DNA from: DAITMV01 sp036834985 | GTDB lineage: Bacteria; Pseudomonadota; Gammaproteobacteria; Burkholderiales; Burkholderiaceae_B | NCBI GenBank assembly: GCA_036834985.1 | Contig: DAITMV010000185.1 | Coordinates: 1-5,941, forward strand | Length of the DNA stretch: 5,941 nucleotides | Direction of reading: 5' to 3' | Part shown: piece by piece, positions 1 to 4,209 of the stretch | How the letters are laid out: every line of letters starts with the position of its first letter | How positions within the stretch are numbered: position 1 is the first letter of the stretch | Made by a program: the position numbers and the translations under genes | The notes under the pieces: model-generated | What the model saw: only the letters and a program-made list of their open reading frames with translations | Databases searched by the model: none | What the model was told of the DNA's origin: nothing

Positions 1-42
1 GTACTAGGAAGTACCTTTAGTACTGGGGGGGGGGGGTATCAT
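1..42 (-). CDS. Possible start of the next gene, interrupted or phase-shifted at a C12 tract
   Basis: ATG at 42-40 overlaps the preceding stop as ATGA, the operon's usual junction. It is followed by ATA and twelve C residues (four Pro codons). As given, the frame ends at TAG (4-6) after 12 codons. With eleven C residues the frame would stay open to the window edge; with thirteen it would stop at once. Either the gene is switched by tract length, the tract length is a sequencing error, or the true next gene begins outside the window. The evidence is only the junction. Confidence 0.25.
25..36. repeat. G12 homopolymer (C12 on the coding strand)
   Basis: Twelve G residues in a row stand directly after the start codon of a possible gene. 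Tracts this long are rare in phage DNA and prone to slippage and to sequencing error. Confidence 0.9.
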
Positions 43-320
43 CCCCGCGCCTCGCCCATCAGCCCCAGGTTGCGCGTGTGAATCCAAGTCGATGCGCCGA
101 TCTTCACCACTTCGGCCTGCGCCGTGATGCGGCTGGCGATCTCGTTCGGCTCGGCCAGTAGGAACACCCGCGTAATCGCTTTGTCTTTCTTGCGCTCAAC
201 CATCCGCGCCACACGTCCAGCTTGCTTGAGGATGCGCAGGGTTGCCAGTGTGATAGCTCGCCGCTTGCCAGATGCGTTCTCACAAATGCAAGTCGGTCCA
301 GCCAGTTTCAGTGAATCCAC
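39..320 (-). CDS. Small basic protein, possibly DNA-binding
   Basis: The 93-residue protein is basic in the middle (GKRRAITLATLRILKQAGRV, then RKKDKAITRVF). A helix followed by the strand-like AITRVFLLAEPN could be a winged-helix arrangement, but I do not recognise the family and offer this only as inference. The start is GTG at 320 with GGAG six bases upstream (327-330). The frame is open upstream to the TAG of the coiled-coil gene at 420-422, without an ATG, GTG or TTG in between, so a longer form would need a rare start or readthrough. The stop overlaps a downstream ATG (ATGA at 39-42) that leads directly into the C12 tract. Confidence 0.6.
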   Translation of the reverse strand: MDSLKLAGPTCICENASGKRRAITLATLRILKQAGRVARMVERKKDKAITRVFLLAEPNEIASRITAQAEVVKIGASTWIHTRNLGLMGEARG

Positions 321-338
321 GCGCGTCTCCTCGGTGGT

Positions 339-352
339 AGCCCCTAAGGGCT
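339..352 (-). promoter_or_regulatory. Small hairpin before the ribosome site of the last gene
   Basis: On the transcript AGCCC, loop UUAG, GGGCU form a 5-bp stem about eight bases upstream of the GGAG at 327-330. It is flanked by GGTAGC direct repeats (336-341 and 353-358, plus strand). It could influence translation of the small basic protein; there is no U run, so it is not a terminator. Confidence 0.3.
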
Positions 353-419
353 GGTAGCGTATGGCACCCGCTAGGGAGACACTGTCCGTTTCGGCAACTC
401 GAATCAGCGTGAGTTCACC

Positions 420-614
420 CTAGACCGGATTCCTACGGGTGTCAAGTGGCCTCTTTGTATTTTTTTTTGAGCACGCAATTCGCAGTAATTCCAACATCGC
501 AACCTGATCCGAGGACACCTGAGCCAAACACCGTTGCAGCAGCGTGTTCTGCCGCTGGAGGTCGCATATCTCCATGCGCATAAGCGCTATTTGCTGGATT
601 TCGTCGTGGGTCAT
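420..614 (-). CDS. Small coiled-coil protein, unknown function
   Basis: The 64-residue product has a likely coiled coil over residues 3-46 (IQQIALMRMEICDLQRQNTL and onward, with Leu/Ile/Met at heptad-like spacing) and a basic tail (SKKNTKRPLDTRRNPV). I do not recognise it; phage replication regions often carry such small helical proteins. The ATG at 614 overlaps the stop of the replication gene (ATGA) and has GGAG eight bases upstream, so a longer TTG start at 632 was not used. An A9 run codes for the Lys-Lys part of the tail. The stop is TAG, and the same frame stays open beyond it into the next gene. Confidence 0.65.
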   Translation of the reverse strand: MTHDEIQQIALMRMEICDLQRQNTLLQRCLAQVSSDQVAMLELLRIACSKKNTKRPLDTRRNPV

Positions 615-1696
615 TTGCGGCACTCCGGGCAAGGCCCCAAAGCATCGTCGGCCCGATCCATGCTCATCGCCCTGGCGAAGTCAACCAGCATCACGCTTCC
701 GGTGCCAGCACACCGCTTGCACACGTCGACCTGCCGTTGCGGCTTGGTTGCCTCATAGGGTTGCCGTTTTTGCCCCGCTTGCGCCACTAGGGCGCGCTGC
801 GGTGCCTTCGCCTTGTAATCACCATCACCAATCCAGAATTGCGCCGCGTTGCGCCGGATGTCTGGATTCTCGTCCCACGCCTTGCGCCACGCCTCTGCTT
901 GCGACCGGACAAACGCGCAGAACGTCCCGATATCGTCGCCGCTCGCGTGCCACTTGTACTCCAGCGCCGCCTTTGTCATCGAGACGCTTCCGCCCGCCGG
1001 CAGCTTGCCAACGATCTCGATAGCAAGCGCGTTCAGTTCCGATGTCGGGTCCGGTTCGTCGCCGAACTCAGGGAAGGCTGGTTGGGGAGGGGGCGCAAGC
1101 GCCAGCGCGCCGTTCCGCTCTCCACTATCAACATTCAACATTCCACTATCAACAATCAACGCGGCAGAGGGGCCATGCATGACGGGTGAGCCGTGTAATT
1201 TTCCGGCAATGGGGCCATGCATGGGGGTGTTGCCGGATTTTTCCACGGCAAGTGCCTCATGCATGGGGGGCGAGCCGTGTAATTTTCCGGCTGGGTCGTA
1301 CCTAAATCCGGCAGATGCCTTATGCATGACGGGTGAGCCGGATTTTTCCACGGCTTTTGCGTCATGCATGAATTTGATCTCTGACGGTGGTTCCTTGGGA
1401 TGCGGCTTCTGGTGGCGCCCGAAATTGGGAATCTCCAGGAACATAGAGCCGCCGATTTCGTGCCTAACGACCAGCTCGGTGGTCACTAGTTCACCCAACC
1501 ATTCGGCCACCTGATCGACCGTGAACGGGTCGTAACCGAAAGCGTACTTGCGGAACATTACGGGCCGTTCCTCTAGCCATCCGTCCCTGTCCGCGAGCGT
1601 CCACATGGCAATCCAAAGAATGCGGGCGCCAAGGCTCACGCGGGCAGGGTCTTCACTCTCAAAAAACCCGGGCTTGATGTTACGGGCGCGCGGCAT
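611..1696 (-). CDS. Phage replication initiator-like protein with winged-helix N-terminus and zinc-binding C-terminus
   Basis: The 361-residue protein begins MPRARNIKPGFFESEDPARVSLGA, typical of phage replication proteins with a winged-helix domain over about residues 5-98 (ARILWIAMWTLADRDGWLEERP, ending IPNFGRHQKPHPKE). Residues 110-192 form a low-complexity linker built from 14- and 21-residue repeats (MHxAxAVEKSG, MHGPxAGKLHGSP) that mirror DNA repeats. A helical domain covers about 217-290, with FWIGDGDYKA near its end. The C-terminus has C326-x2-C329-x-G-x-G and C356-P-E-C359, likely one zinc site. Such proteins bind the origin and load helicase. The start at 1696 has GGAGG six bases upstream (1703-1707); a TTG at 1771 would add 25 unlike residues. 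The next gene overlaps by ATGA. The initiator role is inferred from the N-terminal family and the repeats. Confidence 0.8.
   Translation of the reverse strand: MPRARNIKPGFFESEDPARVSLGARILWIAMWTLADRDGWLEERPVMFRKYAFGYDPFTVDQVAEWLGELVTTELVVRHEIGGSMFLEIPNFGRHQKPHPKEPPSEIKFMHDAKAVEKSGSPVMHKASAGFRYDPAGKLHGSPPMHEALAVEKSGNTPMHGPIAGKLHGSPVMHGPSAALIVDSGMLNVDSGERNGALALAPPPQPAFPEFGDEPDPTSELNALAIEIVGKLPAGGSVSMTKAALEYKWHASGDDIGTFCAFVRSQAEAWRKAWDENPDIRRNAAQFWIGDGDYKAKAPQRALVAQAGQKRQPYEATKPQRQVDVCKRCAGTGSVMLVDFARAMSMDRADDALGPCPECRK
1121..1160. repeat. AT-rich 21-bp direct repeat, two copies
   Basis: TCCACTATCAACA begins at 1121 and again at 1142, followed by TTCAACAT and ATCAAC respectively. The period is 21 bp, half the 42-bp period of the array next to it. 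The tract is clearly richer in A and T than its GC-rich surroundings. In the protein it encodes the repeated VDSG. It could serve as an unwinding element. Confidence 0.75.
1175..1369. repeat. Iteron-like array of 42-bp repeats (five ATGCAT anchors)
   Basis: ATGCAT occurs at 1175, 1217, 1259, 1322 and 1364, spaced 42, 42, 63 and 42 bp. After four of them lies an 18-bp element framed by GCCG and CGGC at 1190-1207, 1232-1249, 1274-1291 and 1337-1354. The elements alternate between a GTAATTTTCC core and a GATTTTTCCA core, so that neighbours look partly like reversed copies (GCCGGA at one end, CACGGC at the other). A GACGGGTGAG sequence sits between anchor and element in the first and fourth units. 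Confidence 0.85.
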
Positions 1697-1815
1697 CAAT
1701 TGCCTCCTTTCACGGAATAGTCCTTGATAACCGCATTCGGCCGCGTGCCTCTGATCGTCGGCCCCCACCAAAACATCCCTATCATTTGCTCCCTCTTTTC
1801 TGGCCGCGTCGGCAT
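1696..1815 (-). CDS. Possible small ORF coupled to the replication gene
   Basis: A 39-codon frame fills the space between the HicA-like gene and the replication gene. It starts at ATG 1815, or more likely at ATG 1785 (29 residues, MIGMFWWGPTIRGTRP...), where GAGG lies six bases upstream. It ends in a TGA that overlaps the ATG of the replication gene by one base (TGATG), a classic re-initiation junction. The Trp-Trp-Gly-Pro core is unusual. I do not recognise it and cannot show that it is translated. It could be a leader peptide controlling initiator synthesis or simply chance. No other gene explains this 130-base gap. Confidence 0.35.
   Translation of the reverse strand: MPTRPEKREQMIGMFWWGPTIRGTRPNAVIKDYSVKGGN
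1703..1707 (-). promoter_or_regulatory. Strong ribosome binding site of the replication gene
   Basis: AAAGGAGG ends six bases before ATG 1696 and decides that start against the in-frame TTG at 1771. It lies inside the possible small ORF 1696-1815. Confidence 0.85.
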
Positions 1816-1826
1816 AGCGGCCCTAT

Positions 1827-2000
1827 CTACTTCGCTTTCAACAAACGCCGCAAAACAGCGGCCTGATTCCTACCCGCGCGCCCATCGCTCGGCGTGTGGG
1901 CCATGACGTAGTTGCGCCCGTTCGGCAACCGCCATATCTGATGGTTTTTGGTCCGCACCAGGACGGCCCCGGCGCGCTTTAGTTGGTCTAGGATGGTCAC
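1827..2000 (-). CDS. HicA-like (YcfA family) small double-stranded-RNA-binding-fold protein
   Basis: The 57-residue product resembles HicA/YcfA: an N-terminal helix (TILDQLKRAG), a strand (AVLVRT), a His at position 20 in KNHQIWRLPNGR where HicA has its GSH catalytic motif, and a C-terminal helix (QAAVLRRLLKAK). HicA toxins cleave mRNA. No HicB antitoxin is next to it, so it may not work as a toxin-antitoxin pair; phage genomes carry such solitary copies near VRR-NUC genes. The GTG at 2000 gives a GTGA overlap with the nuclease gene and places the protein at normal HicA length. ATG at 2018 is an alternative adding six residues but lacks a ribosome site. The stop is TAG. Confidence 0.7.
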   Translation of the reverse strand: MTILDQLKRAGAVLVRTKNHQIWRLPNGRNYVMAHTPSDGRAGRNQAAVLRRLLKAK

Positions 2001-2299
2001 GGGCGAAGCCGCTCCCATTCAGCGATCACCACCCGCGCGGCGGCTTCCGGCGAGTTGGCGATGGCAAGCTGGCCTGCCCACTTGGCGTGCCAGTCGCGCT
2101 CGTCGCCCGTGAGTTCTTGCGCGCTAGGCGGCTTGCTACCGTCCTTCAGTTCCAGCAGCACATTCAGCCCGCGCCAGCCTACGAGCAGGTCAGGAATGCC
2201 CTTGCCCATCGGAGAGAGGATGCAGACCGACATGCCCAGGTTCCGCAGGTATGCCACCACGGCCCCTTGGTTGGCGTCGATGCGGGCGGCGCGCCTCAT
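1997..2299 (-). CDS. VRR-NUC (PD-(D/E)XK) nuclease
   Basis: The 100-residue protein matches the minimal VRR-NUC fold of phage nucleases. It opens with RRAARIDANQGAVVAYLRNLG. The catalytic core is D37 in GIPDLLVG followed by E50-x-K52 in LELKDG; QELTGDERDWHAKW (61-74) gives the conserved QxxT-like helix. Relatives in this family cut branched or structured DNA, and phage versions lie in replication or recombination regions, which fits here. The start at 2299 is chosen because it makes an ATGA overlap with the preceding stop and has GGAGG seven bases upstream (2307-2311). A longer frame back to 2404 overlaps the previous gene and adds residues unlike the family. The HicA-like gene follows with a GTGA overlap. 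Confidence 0.87.
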   Translation of the reverse strand: MRRAARIDANQGAVVAYLRNLGMSVCILSPMGKGIPDLLVGWRGLNVLLELKDGSKPPSAQELTGDERDWHAKWAGQLAIANSPEAAARVVIAEWERLRP

Positions 2300-2469
2300 T
2301 TGCTTGCCTCCTCGGTCAAAATAAACTCCTCGGCAAACGCATCGAATAGGCCGAGTATCGCCCCGCGCTGATCCGGCCCGCCGTCGATGATGTATTGCGC
2401 GCATTCGAGTTGCTGCGCGCGAAGTGTTTCGAGTGGACGCGCCAAGCCGTTAGCACATTGGTACTTCAT
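2296..2469 (-). CDS. Small acidic hypothetical protein
   Basis: The 57-residue product starts MKYQCANGLARP, continues with a Gln/Glu-rich helix (LETLRAQQLECAQYIIDGG) and ends with FDAFAEEFILTEE. I do not recognise it. The start at 2469 is preferred because AAAGGAG lies nine bases upstream (GGAG at 2479-2482). An in-frame ATG at 2514, directly after the previous stop codon, would add 15 residues but has no ribosome site, and the added residues look like an untranslated leader. The stop overlaps the ATG of the nuclease gene (ATGA), and the ribosome site of that nuclease lies inside this gene, so the two are probably translated together. Confidence 0.65.
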   Translation of the reverse strand: MKYQCANGLARPLETLRAQQLECAQYIIDGGPDQRGAILGLFDAFAEEFILTEEASK

Positions 2470-2485
2470 TGCTGTTTGCTCCTTT

Positions 2486-2503
2486 GCGCCGTCGGCGTGG
2501 CGC
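2486..2503 (-). other. Inverted repeat in the only clear intergenic gap of the right half
   Basis: CGCCGTCGGCG (2487-2497) is an inverted repeat with a short centre, and GCGCC (2486-2490) can alternatively pair with GGCGC (2499-2503). It lies just upstream of the AAAGGAG of the 57-residue gene. It has no U run and may be an operator, a weak attenuator or chance in GC-rich DNA. Confidence 0.25.
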
Positions 2504-2514
2504 GTTTGTTGCAT

Positions 2515-2712
2515 TTAATCTGCTGTTAACTGAAACGGACGTTCGTACTTTTCTAGCATCCAAGCTAGAAACTCTTGATTGCGGTAGCTCATCCAACCCT
2601 CTCGCCTCAACTCCTTTATAGCCCAATCAAACGATTTCGACTCTTCTGGGTTTAGGCGGTAACGGAATCCTTGGATGATCTCTATGGCCTCGCTGACGCT
2701 CATTCCAGCCAT
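2515..2712 (-). CDS. Small hypothetical protein
   Basis: The 65-residue, mainly helical protein reads MSVSEAIEIIQGF, then a charged middle (EESKSFDWAIKELRREG) and an aromatic C-terminal part. I do not recognise the family. Two starts compete. ATG at 2712 has GGAG eight bases upstream (2721-2724) and overlaps the preceding gene by 13 bases. ATG at 2703 makes the ATGA overlap typical of this operon but has a poorer ribosome site. I keep 2712 because of the ribosome site; the difference is three residues. It ends in TAA, unlike its neighbours, and is followed by a gap of 45 bases before the next likely start. Confidence 0.65.
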   Translation of the reverse strand: MAGMSVSEAIEIIQGFRYRLNPEESKSFDWAIKELRREGWMSYRNQEFLAWMLEKYERPFQLTAD

Positions 2713-3101
2713 GCGCTAAACTCCAGGTGCAGTTGTTTGTCGTTTCGGCGAGTCCAGGCCTGAATCGCTAATGTTGCCTGATGGTCTGCCGCGTCTCTCT
2801 GCTCTTGAGTCAGCATCCACCACGCACGCCTAGTCAAGTACTCCGGGCAGTGTATAGCCATACAGGCGGCGGCGTGGCCAACCCAGGCTCGCCGATTCAT
2901 GGATCTTTCCGTCAGGTTGTGCTCGCATGAGTACCTCCATTCCTTCACTACCTTGAACATAAAAGATCCGTATAGCTGCGCGTTGCCGGTAAAGGCAACG
3001 GCAGCATCGACAAACTGACTTTCCTCTTCCGGGCTAACGCGCCGCCACATGCCGGCGCGCCAGTCCTCCCAGAGTTGGTACGGATGCCATATACGCTTCA
3101 C
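2700..3101 (-). CDS. Conserved phage-type protein, Trp/Cys/His-rich, unknown function
   Basis: The 133-residue product begins with an aromatic block, WHPYQLWEDWRAGMW (residues 5-19), followed by a Glu-rich turn and a helical region. Residues 59-85 carry Cys 59, His 61, His 76, Cys 80, His 84 and Cys 85 within CEHNLTERSMNRRAWVGHAAACMAIHC (shown as positions 59-85). From memory, similar small proteins occur in phages next to ParB/DUF3440 genes, but I know no function. The Cys/His set could bind a metal, which is only inference. The start is GTG at 3101: it overlaps the ibrB-like stop as GTGA and has GGAGG (3109-3113) seven bases upstream. It is probably part of the same functional cassette. Confidence 0.8.
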   Translation of the reverse strand: MKRIWHPYQLWEDWRAGMWRRVSPEEESQFVDAAVAFTGNAQLYGSFMFKVVKEWRYSCEHNLTERSMNRRAWVGHAAACMAIHCPEYLTRRAWWMLTQEQRDAADHQATLAIQAWTRRNDKQLHLEFSAWLE

Positions 3102-3661
3102 TCGTCTGCCTCCATGGCCTCATCTCCGATTACCTCGGCCTCTGTGAGTGGATCATTCGACGCGCTCCATGACTGAGAAAACTCTTGATCCTCGAACAGT
3201 GCCGCTAGTCCAGTGATCTGCTTCAACCGCAAAAGCTCATCTTTATCCATGCCGATGTGCTTCAGAATCCAAGCATCAGACATGCCGGCTTGCGTCAGTT
3301 CGGCCACGATACTAGACATCAATTCAACGCTATGCGTACCGCGCGCCCGGTTGTGCCGGATCGTTGACGCCATGCGGTTCTCAATGTCTTTTTCGATCAC
3401 GACGACCGGCAACATGCCATTCTCGCGCTCGTAGATTCGCTTGCTTGTTTTGAGGACCGTGTAGCGGTGATACCCGTCGACGATCTCAAACAAATCCGTG
3501 TCCGGGATGCGGTAGCACACCACCGGCATCGTATAGCCATCCTCCCAGATAGAAAGCTCGAGGAGCGTCATCTCCGGTGGCGCGACCGCGTTCGGATTGT
3601 AGCTGTTGGCGCGAATCTTTTCGATTGGCACCGCAATTACGTTGTAAACAGGACTGCTCAT
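3098..3661 (-). CDS. ibrB: IbrB-like ParB N-terminal domain protein
   Basis: The 187-residue protein has the ParB/sulfiredoxin-like fold: PIEKIRANSYNPN near the N-terminus, VDGYHRY at 61-67, and the ParB box IRHNRARGTH at 101-110. A helix-turn-helix-like region follows at about 115-148 (ELTQAGMSDAWILKHIGMD), then LRLKQITGLAALF. The C-terminus is acidic. The pattern closely fits IbrB, the partner of IbrA in activating genes in E. coli, rather than chromosomal ParB: it lacks a C-terminal dimerisation domain and has no ParA neighbour. It could bind DNA or a nucleotide and direct the PAPS-reductase-like protein to DNA; this is inference. The ATG overlaps the methyltransferase stop (ATGA) and has GGAGG four bases upstream. 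The stop overlaps the next GTG (GTGA). Confidence 0.88.
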   Translation of the reverse strand: MSSPVYNVIAVPIEKIRANSYNPNAVAPPEMTLLELSIWEDGYTMPVVCYRIPDTDLFEIVDGYHRYTVLKTSKRIYERENGMLPVVVIEKDIENRMASTIRHNRARGTHSVELMSSIVAELTQAGMSDAWILKHIGMDKDELLRLKQITGLAALFEDQEFSQSWSASNDPLTEAEVIGDEAMEADE

Positions 3662-4209
3662 TTTCCCTCCATGTACACAATTGGCCTCATAGCCTTTTCT
3701 AAATGACTCGCTCCGTGGCCGATGATCTTCGCGCCAACCGGAAGCACGTTGCGACGATGGCTATTACGCGCCTTGCCCTCCATGGCCAATTCAACGATCA
3801 GATGATCGCAGGCTCCGCGAAGCGCATCTATCCAGACTGCCGTTTCTTCTGGCATGTGATGCAGTACCGACATGGCCAGGATTAGATCGCAGTGATCGAA
3901 TACAGATACCATGTCCAGCGTAACTTTGGAGTCTGCCAGCGTTAGGCGATCGTTGCCATGATTGGCTAGGTGTTTCCTGGCAGCACGTACCGCGCCGTGG
4001 TGGTTTTCGTATGCAGACACGCGGCACCCAGGGAAATCACTGGTAAGCCTCAGGCCGAAGTAGCAAACATTGGCCCCGATGTCGCGCACGTGAAATGCCC
4101 GATCTCCGAACAAATCCCGGCAAGCATCACGCACGCACTCATATCGCTCGGAACATTCCCGGTACCCAAAGTCGAGCACGCCGCCGGCCCACTTGTCTTG
4201 GTATGTCAT
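3658..4209 (-). CDS. Class I SAM-dependent methyltransferase
   Basis: The 183-residue protein has a Rossmann-type methyltransferase core. Motif I is DIGANVCYFG at residues 43-52, the ribose-binding acidic residue is likely E68 (AYENH), and DLILAMSVLHHMP at 108-120 fits the strand-4/motif IV region. The second glycine-rich position, usually GANxGYF, is Cys here. There is no DPPY/NPPY motif of amino-DNA methyltransferases and no Pro-Cys motif of cytosine-C5 enzymes, so a small-molecule, RNA or protein substrate is as likely as DNA. It is short, with no separate substrate-recognition domain. ATGA overlaps join it to the ibrA-like gene before it and the ibrB-like gene after it, so it is expected to be made in step with both. 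GAGG lies five bases before the ATG. The substrate is unknown. Confidence 0.85.
   Translation of the reverse strand: MTYQDKWAGGVLDFGYRECSERYECVRDACRDLFGDRAFHVRDIGANVCYFGLRLTSDFPGCRVSAYENHHGAVRAARKHLANHGNDRLTLADSKVTLDMVSVFDHCDLILAMSVLHHMPEETAVWIDALRGACDHLIVELAMEGKARNSHRRNVLPVGAKIIGHGASHLEKAMRPIVYMEGK

Larger units (their letters stand above)
1121..1369. other. Candidate replication origin inside the replication gene
   Basis: This interval combines five ATGCAT-anchored repeats (1175-1369) with an AT-rich pair of 21-bp repeats (1121-1160) beside them. Lambda-type phages place iterons and an AT-rich unwinding region within the initiator gene, and this layout fits. The spacing in multiples of 21 bp keeps both reading frame and helical face. 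No DnaA box with a good match was seen. Alternatively the repeats may only reflect expansion of a flexible linker. Confidence 0.5.

Noticed and set aside
1..24. Three alternating GTACT/AGTAC copies as a transposon end or attachment site
   Set aside because: They are only five bases each, at the window edge, with no recombinase or target duplication visible.
420..422. General recoding of TAG as a sense codon
   Set aside because: TAG ends both the HicA-like gene and the IbrA-tail-like gene at sensible positions, so general recoding is not supported.
544..1023. Plus-strand open frame of 159 codons
   Set aside because: Arg/Ser/Pro-rich composition typical of an antisense shadow over the C-terminal part of the replication gene.
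1175..1369. Repeats as a CRISPR array
   Set aside because: The units are in phase with a protein-coding frame, the sequence between anchors is itself repeated rather than unique, and no cas gene is present.
849..1514. Long plus-strand open frame of 221 codons
   Set aside because: It is antisense to the replication gene, shares its repeats, and has no ribosome site or recognisable domain. The minus-strand protein has clear family features.
2300..2404. N-terminal extension of the VRR-NUC nuclease
   Set aside because: It overlaps the 57-residue gene in another frame, while ATG 2299 has an ideal GGAGG and an ATGA junction.
3098..3661. ParB as a partition system for a plasmid prophage
   Set aside because: No ParA neighbour and no C-terminal dimer domain; the sequence pattern fits IbrB, next to an IbrA-like gene.
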